A DNA stretch of 19,373 nucleotides from Desulfovibrio sp. UBA2564 (GCA_002340305.1 DDLU01000014.1:1-19373), one strand, 5' to 3'. Shown: positions 1-6,254, counted from the first letter of the stretch. Program-made: numbers and translations. Notes: generated by a model from the letters alone, not told the origin.

Positions 1-90
1 TTATCTCCGAAAGTCGAGTTACAAAATATATTTGACAAAAGGCCATTTTAGTACATAGGTAAGAACAAATTTCAGTTTGATGCACACACC

Positions 91-204
91 CTTGCATCAT
101 ATTCCTGCGTGTATATATGAAGAGGAGTGAACTTTTTTACTCACCCCACTTGCATCATCAGCTTGCATGTATATATATAAATAGGAAGTGTTCTTTGAAA
201 AAAT
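91..204 (+). promoter_or_regulatory. Tandemly duplicated promoter-like segment upstream of ssrA
   Basis: Two related units of about 58 bp begin with the same ten bases, CTTGCATCAT, at 91 and 149. Each continues into a TGTATATAT run and a purine-rich GGAGTG or GGAAGTG stretch. In the second unit TTGCAT (150-155) can serve as a -35 and the TATATA run at 174-179 as a -10, giving a start near 186. This suits a pre-tmRNA with a short 5' leader trimmed by RNase P. The first unit has the same elements 58 bp upstream and may be a second promoter or a decayed copy. Positions 1-90 show nothing I can assign. The promoter role is inferred from position and motif. Confidence 0.5.
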
Positions 205-564
205 GGGGGCGCACTGGTTTCGACGGGGGTGAATGAAGCCAAGGTTGCAGGTCGTGGCGCCGCTGGCCACGTAAAAAGCGGCACAATCATAATTGCAAAC
301 GACAATTACGATTACGCAATGGCAGCTTAATTAAGCTTGCCATGTCATAGCTTTGATGTCTGATATTAGCTTTGACAACAACCCTATCAGGCTGGCTACT
401 CTCGCGTTGCACGTCCGTGAGAGGGCGAGAACCCAGCACGTGCTGGCTTATATGTTGCCTGTTTCAGGGCGTTCATATGGGCGAGATACAATACTGGAAC
501 TAAACCTGTAGACATCTTGGTGGATCATTCTCGGACGGGAGTTCGATTCTCCCCGCCTCCACCA
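205..564 (+). ncRNA. ssrA: Transfer-messenger RNA (tmRNA)
   Basis: tmRNA rescues stalled ribosomes and tags the unfinished protein for degradation, working with SmpB. The 5' end GGGGGCG pairs with CGCCTCC near the 3' end to form the tRNA-like acceptor stem (one G-U pair), and the gene ends in an encoded CCA at 562-564. The T-arm GTTCGATTC is visible at 541-549. The resume codon GCA lies at 295 and the tag frame runs 295-330, encoding ANDNYDYAMAA and then TAA; the end of that tag is of the usual hydrophobic, alanine-ending type. Length (360 nt) is normal for a one-piece tmRNA. A P4-type integrase follows directly, which makes the 3' end of this gene the likely attachment site of the island. 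Because the whole 3' end is present, tmRNA function should be preserved. Confidence 0.97.
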
Positions 565-609
565 TTTCATTGATTTCATACTGTCCAATACGGTTCAAAG
601 AAGAACGAC

Positions 610-652
610 AAACCCTTGTTATTCATAGAAATAGCAAGGGTTTTGTTGTTTC
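610..652 (+). terminator. Hairpin terminator just downstream of ssrA
   Basis: The arms at 610-623 and 630-643 (AAACCCTTG..TATT against AATA..CAAGGGTTT) form a stem of about 14 bp with one G-U pair and a 6-nt loop, followed by a T-rich run (TTTTGTTGTTT). It lies 46 bp past the tmRNA CCA end and on the island side of the presumed junction. It probably terminates ssrA transcription in place of whatever terminator stood there before insertion. Confidence 0.75.
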
Positions 653-683
653 TGGGACGTTCGCCAATGTCCAGTTAGGCGCG

Positions 684-774
684 TTGACAACCATAGTTTT
701 GTGTGAGTACGGATGGGCGTACTCACGACGGACCACGCAGGTGTACTCACATCTACCCGCAAATAGGTACTCAC
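684..774 (+). repeat. GTACTCAC repeats at 24-bp period before the integrase gene
   Basis: GTACTCAC occurs at 719-726, 743-750 and 767-774, exactly 24 bp apart, and its reverse complement GTGAGTAC at 703-710. A TTGACA hexamer at 684-689 could be the -35 of the integrase promoter, with the weak -10 region falling in the inverted copy. Repeats in this position are likely arm-type binding sites for the integrase or its directionality factor, and may let the integrase repress its own promoter. The spacing is seen directly; the binding role is inferred. Confidence 0.6.
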
Positions 775-791
775 AAAACAATGGAGGTCTT

Positions 792-1991
792 ATGGCTCTA
801 ACTGTGAAGCAGATTCAAGCTGCAAAACCAAAAGAAAAACTCTACCGCATAACTGACTCGAACGGACTTTGTCTGGAAATCCGACCTAACGGATCAAAGC
901 TCTGGAGATATAGATACAGATTCAACGGCAAAGGCAAAATGATAGGACTGGGCTCCTATCCGGCCACAAGCCTGAAAGACGCCAGAGACAAACGCGACGA
1001 GCAGCGAAAAATCCTTGAACGCGATATTGATCCTTCAGAATATAGAAAAGACCAGCAAGCCACAGTAAGCGGAGAAAATGAATTCGAAGCAATAGCCCGC
1101 GAATGGCATACCAAATTTAAAAGCACTTGGACCAAAGGACATGCCCAAACAGTTATCAGACGCCTTGAGCTGAACTGCTTTCCTTGGATCGGCAAAATGG
1201 TTGTAAGTGAGATTGAACCGCCGGATGTTTTGAAAGTCCTCAGAAGGATCGAAAGCCGAGGTGCGCTCGAAACAGCTCACCGTGTGCGCAGCATTCTCGG
1301 ACAGGTTTTGCGCTATGCCGTCGCAACCGGCCGCGCAACTCGCGACGCTACTTCAGATCTCAAAGGAGCCCTGCCCCCGGTAAAACACAAGCACATGGCG
1401 ACCATCACCGACCCCAAGCAGATCGGCCCTCTGCTCAATAATATTGACGAGTACCAAGGCAACACAATGACCAAATGTGCCTTGCAGCTCGCCCCACTTG
1501 TTTTTGTCCGTCCCGGAGAGCTGCGCCATGGCGAATGGGAAGAAATAGATTTTGATGCTGCCGAATGGAGAATCCCGGCAGAAAAGATGAAAGCCCGCCG
1601 TCCTCACATTGTACCGCTTTCCCGGCAGGCTCTGGAAGTCCTCTTCGAGCTGAAACCGCTTACAGGCGAGGGTAGATACCTGTTCCCCAGCATCCGCAGT
1701 AAATTATACCCCATGAGCGAAAACACCGTTAACGGTGCCCTGCGTCGCCTCGGTTACAGCAAAGAAGAAATTACCGGACACGGCTTCCGCTCCATGGCCT
1801 CAACCAACCTTAATGAAAATGGCTGGAAGCCGGACGTAATCGAAAGACAGCTTGCCCACGTAGAAGGAAACAGCGTGCGAGCAGCATATAACCACGCCGA
1901 CTATCTGCCGGAACGCCGCAAAATGATGCAGTGGTGGGCGGATTTTCTGGATGCTTTAAGAAATAAAACAGAAGTTCCAGCAATAGACTAA
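792..1991 (+). CDS. int: P4-type tyrosine recombinase / island integrase
   Basis: This 399-residue site-specific recombinase would insert and excise the island at ssrA. The N-terminal part (about 1-90) is the DUF4102-like arm-binding domain typical of P4 integrases (MALTVKQIQAAKP start, GLCLEIRPNGSKLWRYRY). A core-binding domain follows (about 95-185), then the catalytic domain (about 205-380). The catalytic set is visible: Arg240 in FVRPGEL, His330 and Arg333 in HGFR, His356 in QLAHVE, and Tyr366 in RAAYNHADY. I chose ATG 792 because GGAGG lies just upstream and the family N-terminus begins there. The frame is open back to 570, but that extension crosses the terminator hairpin and the repeats and does not look coding. 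The protein looks full length and intact. A small gene follows after 11 bp. Confidence 0.95.
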   Translation: MALTVKQIQAAKPKEKLYRITDSNGLCLEIRPNGSKLWRYRYRFNGKGKMIGLGSYPATSLKDARDKRDEQRKILERDIDPSEYRKDQQATVSGENEFEAIAREWHTKFKSTWTKGHAQTVIRRLELNCFPWIGKMVVSEIEPPDVLKVLRRIESRGALETAHRVRSILGQVLRYAVATGRATRDATSDLKGALPPVKHKHMATITDPKQIGPLLNNIDEYQGNTMTKCALQLAPLVFVRPGELRHGEWEEIDFDAAEWRIPAEKMKARRPHIVPLSRQALEVLFELKPLTGEGRYLFPSIRSKLYPMSENTVNGALRRLGYSKEEITGHGFRSMASTNLNENGWKPDVIERQLAHVEGNSVRAAYNHADYLPERRKMMQWWADFLDALRNKTEVPAID

Positions 1992-2002
1992 AGGGGTTAA
2001 TT

Positions 2003-2656
2003 ATGATTTCCAAACTGAAAAGAAAAGCATTTCGCATGACTATGCTTACCCTTATACTTTTTGAAATAAATGTTCTATATGGCTTAGTTTTTGTCCTTTC
2101 ATTACTTGGAGCCGTAACATTAAATTTTTCATTGCCAATAAAAATAATCTTGCTTGTTTTTGCAGCTGCATCATTCTTTATTTCATGTAAGTCAACTTAC
2201 TCTAATTTTGAGCAATTATGGCTGCACAGGACTTTGGAACAGGTATTCGAGGGAAGAAAACTTGAACGTCATTCCATTCTTTCCTCACAACCATCTGAAT
2301 CAAAGACTGAAAGCATAACAAATCAACTCCATGACAATGGTCTGACAACAGATCAGTATATCGCTACCCTTGAACAAAAAATAGAATCTTTAGATACCAA
2401 GCTGGCCGAGAAAGAAGAAATCATAAACAAGAGCGGCTGGAAAAAATGGTATCTCGCTGCCTGTTCAGCCATGGGCGATATCATCCGGGAAAATACGGTC
2501 AACTCATCCAGTCCGGTGACGATCAAAAGAGATGCTTTTTTCGAGCGCATCAAATCGAACTACCCGGATCAGAATGAAAAGGAATTCGGCTCTGCGAATC
2601 GTGAAGCATGGAAGTGTGTTCCCGACACAGTAAAACACACTGACGGTTCCTCCTAG
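2003..2656 (+). CDS. Hypothetical membrane and coiled-coil protein next to the integrase
   Basis: I do not recognise this 217-residue protein. It begins with a basic N-terminus (KLKRKAFR), then two hydrophobic segments at about 13-36 and 40-62 that should span the membrane. A soluble region follows with a likely coiled coil at about 115-142 (QKIESLDTKLAEKEEI) and a compact C-terminal part rich in Trp and aromatic residues (GWKKWYLAACSAMGDII). The ATG follows GGGG at a suitable distance and lies 11 bp after the integrase stop, so the two are probably cotranscribed. The C-terminal section is somewhat less AT-rich than the membrane part. A role in island maintenance or regulation is possible, but nothing in the sequence proves it. 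Confidence 0.75.
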   Translation: MISKLKRKAFRMTMLTLILFEINVLYGLVFVLSLLGAVTLNFSLPIKIILLVFAAASFFISCKSTYSNFEQLWLHRTLEQVFEGRKLERHSILSSQPSESKTESITNQLHDNGLTTDQYIATLEQKIESLDTKLAEKEEIINKSGWKKWYLAACSAMGDIIRENTVNSSSPVTIKRDAFFERIKSNYPDQNEKEFGSANREAWKCVPDTVKHTDGSS

Positions 2657-2657
2657 G

Positions 2658-2773
2658 GGGTAAAAACTATTAAAGAAGGCTATTTTACCCCTCCTGCCTT
2701 TAAAAACATACTCATTTAATACAGGGGTTTAGAATTTAATTTTACGATTTTACCCCCTTCATCCCTTTTACCC
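2658..2773 (+). repeat. TTTTACCC repeat cluster before the AlpA/primase remnants
   Basis: TTTTACCC occurs at 2683-2690, 2748-2755 and 2766-2773, and its reverse complement GGGTAAAA at 2658-2665. The 2658 and 2683 copies form an inverted pair able to make a hairpin. The cluster fills most of the 180-bp gap between the small membrane protein and the AlpA-like gene, in front of what was once a replication-type gene. It could be an operator for the AlpA-like regulator or iterons of an element origin. The repeats are seen; the role is inferred. Confidence 0.5.
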
Positions 2774-2836
2774 GTCTAGCAAACAAATCCGGTTCTTGTA
2801 GGCTCCTCCGAAACGTCAAAACACGGAGGAAAAACT

Positions 2837-3031
2837 ATGCGAACCGAAACCAATCACACCGCATACCATCTGCCCAATACGGGCTTTGTAAGACTTGTAG
2901 ATGTCCTGAAAGTCATCCCTGTTTCCAAGACAACTTGGTGGAAAGGCATCCAGACCGGACGCTTTCCCAAGCCGGTAAAACTCACCGAGCGGACCACATT
3001 CATGGATTCATTCATAAAGCGCAGGGCTTGA
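2837..3031 (+). pseudogene. Truncated AlpA-like excisionase/transcriptional regulator
   Basis: AlpA-family proteins are small MerR-like helix-turn-helix regulators that promote integrase expression or excision in P4-type elements. Residues about 14-50 show the family pattern: a leading FVRLVDVLKVIPVSKTTWW helix-turn-helix and then the wing GRFPKPVKLTERTT. After TERTT the usual ending (a Trp-x-x-x-x-I helix) is missing. The frame instead runs into sequence that in another frame encodes the DUF3987 remnant. A good ribosome site (GGAGGA) precedes the ATG. The gene therefore looks cut by a deletion whose junction lies near 2998-3015. A 64-residue product could still be made and might still bind DNA, so loss of function is probable rather than certain. 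Confidence 0.7.
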
Positions 3032-3771
3032 ATTTCGAGCCTGAAGATTCGCCGCAAATTATCAGCTTGTCAGACGCTGCGCGTGATTTGGTGCAGGAGT
3101 GGTACGACCAGCAGGTTCTGGCGCACTGGTATCAGCCGGAGTTGGAACAGTTTGAAGCTCTGGCCCCAAAACTGCGCGGTGCATTTTTCAAGCTCTCGCT
3201 GATCATCCACATGCTTGATTGCTGGAGCGCAGGCAAATCCGAACTATGTGCGGTTCTCCCAGAGTCGATTCAAAAAACGATTCATTTGATGGAATGGCTT
3301 GAGAAGCAGCAGAGACAGGTTTGGCCTCTGCTTTCTGCCGGGAACAAATTTCAGGAAACTTCGACCATCGGGCGCAGAGTTGCGCGGGCCACCGTTGTCC
3401 TTTCAAAGGACCTCAATCAGAGCTTGTTGCCGACATCAAAAATTGTGGAATTTCTGAATCAAGATTTGGCAGATTCTTTCCATGTGAAAGCGGATGCTGT
3501 GGGCAAAAGTTACAAAGAACTGGGCATCGAAATCGGACGCAACAGCCGCGAAAGAGGTGCCAAAATCACCCCGGAAATCATCAAAACGCTCTCCCAATAC
3601 TTTCCTGCTGAAAAAGGCGTCATACCCGTCACAGGCGTCACTGAACCCGACAAAAGTAATGAAATCCAAATAGATACGAGAATGACGGCTGGAGTGACAC
3701 CTGAAAATCAGGCGTCACCAGATGTCACCGCAGAAAAGTTAAACAATATCAATGTAATGCAACAGGAATGA
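3001..3771 (+). pseudogene. C-terminal remnant of a DUF3987-type replication (helicase/primase) protein
   Basis: From about 3001 the frame encodes roughly 256 residues resembling the C-terminal part of DUF3987 proteins, the primase/helicase-like replication proteins of integrative elements. Family-like stretches are SLSDAARDLVQEWYD, LRGAFFKLSLIIHMLD and the region from SIQKTIHLMEWLEKQQRQVWPLL. No P-loop is present: the N-terminal two thirds are missing. The open frame begins at 2935, inside the AlpA-like gene, so its first residues are out-of-frame AlpA sequence and no proper start exists. The tail is Thr- and Val-rich (VTGVTEPD, AGVTPEN, DVTAEKL). I read this as the result of an internal deletion fusing an upstream AlpA gene to this one. 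The assignment is moderately secure. Confidence 0.6.
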
Positions 3772-3924
3772 CGGCTATGACGTCTATGACACGTATTTTA
3801 GAGTTCTATACATTTTTGGGTTCCATGACGCTCAAATTCTTCCATGGAGTCAACCCTGCGACGGTCTTTCGAGCTGAAAAAAGCGGCCAAGCAGCACACG
3901 GATTGATGCGTAATTGTTGTCCAA

Positions 3925-3975
3925 GCCAGTTTACCCAATGTTTCACATTGGGAACTGGCGAGGGAGAAATCTCCC
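3925..3975 (+). other. oriT: Candidate origin of transfer (oriT) with two inverted repeats
   Basis: Upstream of mobC, GCCAGTT-TA-CCCAATGT-TTC-ACATTGGG-AACTGGC (3925-3959) forms a stem of 15 bp with a 2-nt bulge and a 3-nt loop. Immediately after it, GGGAGA-AA-TCTCCC (3962-3975) forms a second perfect inverted repeat. The first repeat ends in CTGG (3955-3958), the tetranucleotide I recall before the nick in ColE1-like origins. The segment 3772-4036 otherwise has no convincing gene. Its location, directly before mobC and mobA, is where oriT lies in many mobilizable plasmids. Nicking is inferred, not shown. Confidence 0.5.
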
Positions 3976-4036
3976 TTCGATCCCTCTTGCTTTTAGAGCC
4001 GTGCGAACACTCCATTCTCTGCGAGGGTTGGACTCC

Positions 4037-4339
4037 ATGAAGAATGAAGAGAAGCGTACCGAGTTCGTGAACACGCGGGTCACTCCCACGGAAAAGCACT
4101 TGCTCAAAATTCAGGCTGAAGCGGAAGGCATAAGCCTCGGAGATTTTGTCCGCGTGCAGCTCAACCGCCCCCGCGTCAGGAAGACAAAAGTCGAAAGGCA
4201 GAAGATCATCCATCTGGCCCGCATCGGCAACAATCTGAATCAAATCGCTCGCTGGGCCAATACATATAAAAAGAATGCCGAGGCCGCACAGGTTGTGCTG
4301 GTCCTGCTCGAAATCCGGGAAGAGTTCAAATGCTTATGA
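4037..4339 (+). CDS. mobC: MobC-family relaxosome accessory protein
   Basis: MobC proteins bind oriT and help the relaxase open and nick the DNA during mobilization. This protein of 100 residues shows a ribbon-helix-helix-like N-terminus (TRVTPTEKHLLKIQAEAEG, then ISLGDFVRVQL) and the hallmark IGNNLNQIARWAN at about 63-75. I chose ATG 4037 because the similarity starts there and a GAGGG ribosome site precedes it. The frame is open back to 3914, but that stretch carries the inverted repeats of the candidate oriT. The stop overlaps the second ATG of the relaxase gene (ATGA at 4336-4339), so the two are translationally coupled. In ColE1 the equivalent is MbeC. Confidence 0.92.
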   Translation: MKNEEKRTEFVNTRVTPTEKHLLKIQAEAEGISLGDFVRVQLNRPRVRKTKVERQKIIHLARIGNNLNQIARWANTYKKNAEAAQVVLVLLEIREEFKCL

Positions 4340-5070
4340 AGGTCTTCCGGCACGGAGTCGGGCGGGGTTCCAAGGTCATCGGATATGTGACTGGCCAACA
4401 TGACACCAGACGCAAGATCACGCCGCCGGAAGTTTTGCGTGGTGATCCTGATTCAGTCTGTGACCTCATCGATACCACCGCCCGCAAATGGAAATACACA
4501 TCCGGCGTTATCTCGTGGGCTCCGGGTGATGAAGTCACGCCCGAAGACGAAAAAGAGCTCATGGACAGCTTTGAATCGTTGGCCTTCGCCGGGATGGAGC
4601 CGGATCAATATTCCATCCTTTGGGTTCGGCACAGCCATGCTGGACATCATGAGATGCATTTCGTGATCCCGCGCACCGAGCTGCGCACGGATAAAGCCTT
4701 CAATCCCTGCCCGCCGGGATGGGACAAACAATACAACCCTTGGTACGAGCTTCAGAACCGCCGCCGCAACTGGGCGCGGCCTGATGAGCTGAAGCGCGCA
4801 AGGCTGGTCAGGCCCGGCAGCTCAATTCAAAGCTACAAATCCGGCAATGCTTCAGAGATCCGGCGCACAGTGACCGAGGCCATTGTTCAGGGCGTTGAGG
4901 CCGGTCTTATCCATAATCGGCAGGACATCATCAATACGCTGGAAGAGTTCGGCTTTGCAGTGCCGCGCAAGGGCAAGGAATACATCACAATTGAAATACC
5001 GAAAGACGATAACGATACCGTCTCCCAGAAACGCAAAAACAACCGTATCCGCTTAAAAGGAGTACTTTAA
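4330..5070 (+). CDS. mobA: MOBP5/ColE1-type relaxase, catalytic part, ended by an in-frame TAA
   Basis: The relaxase cuts oriT and stays covalently bound to the DNA end through a tyrosine. The 246-residue open part holds the whole nuclease domain. Tyr19 (VIGYVTG) fits the catalytic tyrosine of ColE1 MbeA. The metal site lies at His101, Glu108 and His110 (WVRHSHAGHHEMHFVIPR). MbeA has His-Glu-Asn here, so the third position is unusual. Later regions such as YNPWYELQNRR and the conserved RIRLKGVL end are present. The frame then meets TAA at 5068-5070 but stays open for another 265 codons to 5865, so the full gene would encode about 511 residues, close to the size I recall for MbeA. A TAT (Tyr) to TAA change is the simplest reading. 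It starts inside the mobC end. Confidence 0.9.
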   Translation: MLMKVFRHGVGRGSKVIGYVTGQHDTRRKITPPEVLRGDPDSVCDLIDTTARKWKYTSGVISWAPGDEVTPEDEKELMDSFESLAFAGMEPDQYSILWVRHSHAGHHEMHFVIPRTELRTDKAFNPCPPGWDKQYNPWYELQNRRRNWARPDELKRARLVRPGSSIQSYKSGNASEIRRTVTEAIVQGVEAGLIHNRQDIINTLEEFGFAVPRKGKEYITIEIPKDDNDTVSQKRKNNRIRLKGVL

Positions 5071-5113
5071 GCAGAATCATGGACAGCCGAAGAATTCAAA
5101 CAACGCGCTGAAC

Positions 5114-5620
5114 TTGGCCGAGAAAATGAAGCAGCAGATGGACGAGCAAGCGCAAAGTTCCAAGCAGATAATTCAAGAAGAATTGCAGAACTTGAGCAGC
5201 GAGTTGCAGGAATCCGCGAGACACGAGCTGAGTACCATCGAAGCCGCTATAAAAGCAGAAGTTATTCAGGTCAGGAGCCGTCAGGAAAGCTTGATCGAAA
5301 GCTTAAAAACAACCTCACGTATCCCGCTGCTGGTCTCCATAGCCCTCACGATTCTGGTCTGCCTGACGATTATCGGCGGGACCATGATCTGGGAGAAGTG
5401 GGAGGTAAAGAAGTTGCAGGCAATAACGCAAAGCCTGAAAGAATCCCAACTGGCCTCAATCAAGCTCACGGAAAAGCAGAAAAAGGTAAAGATCCTGATG
5501 GACTGGGGAATCTATCCGCACGTTCAAGGGAGACAGAAGTACCTAATTTTCCCCAAGGGCATGAAAATCCAAACAACGATGACCAAGCACGGGGATGCAG
5601 CTTTATACATAGTGGATTAA
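5114..5620 (+). CDS. mobB: MbeB/MobB-like membrane-anchored mobilization protein nested in the relaxase gene
   Basis: MbeB-type proteins stabilise the relaxosome and link it to the membrane or transfer apparatus. This 168-residue protein has a Gln/Glu-rich coiled-coil region (about 5-66), one clear membrane helix at about 70-92 (PLLVSIALTILVCLTIIGG), then a second coiled stretch and a small C-terminal domain. It lies wholly inside the relaxase gene in the +1 frame, as mbeB does in ColE1. The start given is TTG 5114. No good ribosome site precedes it, and the family-like sequence seems to begin a few codons upstream (ALNLAEKM), where the only candidate is a CTG. Coupling to upstream translation is therefore likely. 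The stop is 3 bp before mobD. Confidence 0.7.
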   Translation: MAEKMKQQMDEQAQSSKQIIQEELQNLSSELQESARHELSTIEAAIKAEVIQVRSRQESLIESLKTTSRIPLLVSIALTILVCLTIIGGTMIWEKWEVKKLQAITQSLKESQLASIKLTEKQKKVKILMDWGIYPHVQGRQKYLIFPKGMKIQTTMTKHGDAALYIVD

Positions 5621-5623
5621 GCC

Positions 5624-5806
5624 ATGAACGAATTACAGCAGAGCTTATTGGATTTGATGAACCGGATCGAACGGGAGCAGTCCCGGCGGCTGGCAGCACA
5701 AGACGCCAAAATAGTAGCCTTGGAGCAAGAAATACAAGGCTGCCGGGACTTGCAGAGCGAATTGGAAAGAGTATTGACCGAGTTGGAAAAATTGCTCGTT
5801 CGATGA
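5624..5806 (+). CDS. mobD: MbeD/MobD-like coiled-coil mobilization protein nested in the relaxase gene
   Basis: This 60-residue protein is almost entirely an amphipathic, charged helix (ELQQSLLDLMNRIEREQS, then VALEQEIQGCRDLQSELERV), which is the make-up of ColE1 MbeD, a small protein linked to mobilization and entry exclusion. It starts with ATG 3 bp after the mobB stop, in the same frame as mobB, and lies inside the relaxase C-terminal frame. The gene order C, A, with B and D nested, copies ColE1. Short coiled coils match many things by chance, so the identification rests mainly on position, size and start. Confidence 0.6.
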   Translation: MNELQQSLLDLMNRIEREQSRRLAAQDAKIVALEQEIQGCRDLQSELERVLTELEKLLVR

Positions 5807-5869
5807 AAAAGTTAATGTGGAAGTTTAAGAAAAGCAGAGGTCGGGGTGTCGGGCTTGTGAGGTAATAAC

Positions 5870-5915
5870 AAGTTTGAACTGTTGCATATTTTGCAACAGT
5901 TCAAACTTTGTTTTT
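5870..5915 (+). terminator. Strong rho-independent terminator after the mob module
   Basis: AAGTTTGAACTGTTGCA (5870-5886) and its reverse complement (5892-5908) form a perfect 17-bp stem with a loop of about 5 nt, followed by TGTTTTT. It stands 5 bp after the end of the relaxase frame and separates the mobilization module from the cargo genes, which must then have their own promoter. Confidence 0.9.
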
Positions 5916-5934
5916 AAGCGGATATGAGAATTCT

Positions 5935-6045
5935 TGTCTTTTTCTGTCCTTTTTTGTCTTTGGGTTCTGATTCCACATAATTTCTAAAAGTCGCAGATAA
6001 AGACAGGGAAGGACAAATAAAGACAGATCGAGCCAGAAAAAGACA
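5935..6045. repeat. Opposed arrays of AAAGACA-type heptamers phased at 10 bp
   Basis: On the minus strand AAAGACA, AAGGACA and AAAGACA lie at 5955-5961, 5945-5951 and 5935-5941. On the plus strand the same series lies at 5999-6005, 6009-6015 and 6019-6025, with a further AAAGACA at 6039-6045. Each step is 10 bp, or 20 bp for the last, so the sites sit on one face of the helix. The two triplets form an imperfect inverted repeat of 28 bp (22 matches) around a 37-bp spacer. The rest of the non-coding stretch to 6254 is AT-rich and shows no other gene or repeat I can support. The role is unknown; a multi-site protein-binding region (operator, iteron origin or recombination site) is the best guess. 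Confidence 0.6.
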
Positions 6046-6254
6046 AATTTTACTGCAAAATTATAGGTCTGTCGTTGAGCATCATTTGAAAAGTTATTTA
6101 TTCGTTGCGTTCTTGAGCTTCTATATTTTCTATAAAATTATGGCTAAGCATCCAGACCAGTAGAAGTACACCTCAAGGAAGAGTTGGTTGATATTAAGAT
6201 AATTTAGTTGTACCGTCCTTGCGAGTTTTTAAGTTTAAAATAAGGGTGGAGCTT

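Larger units (their letters stand above)
5071..5865 (+). pseudogene. mobA: C-terminal region of the relaxase gene, same frame, beyond the TAA
   Basis: Directly after the TAA the relaxase frame continues with AESWTAEEFKQRAELGREN, a charged helical segment expected in the middle of ColE1-type relaxases. It then runs through a long low-complexity, hydrophilic tail to KSRGRGVGLVR and TAA at 5863-5865. This arrangement matches ColE1, where the relaxase C-terminus is overlapped by mbeB and mbeD in another frame. Without readthrough or repair this part is not translated from the relaxase start, although ATG 5398 lies in the frame. The stretch is constrained by the overlapping genes, so its being open is not by itself proof of use. 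Its last 59 bases lie beyond mobD and are still open. Confidence 0.65.

Noticed and set aside
570..791. N-terminal extension of the integrase frame from 570
   Set aside because: It runs through the terminator hairpin and the GTACTCAC repeats, has no ribosome site, and the family N-terminus begins at ATG 792, which has GGAGG in front.
3914..4036. Upstream extension of the mobC frame
   Set aside because: The extra 41 residues overlap the inverted repeats and do not resemble MobC; ATG 4037 has a ribosome site and fits the family.
3768..4040. Open frame of 90 codons between the DUF3987 remnant and mobC
   Set aside because: No family features, and it crosses the candidate oriT hairpins; more likely non-coding.
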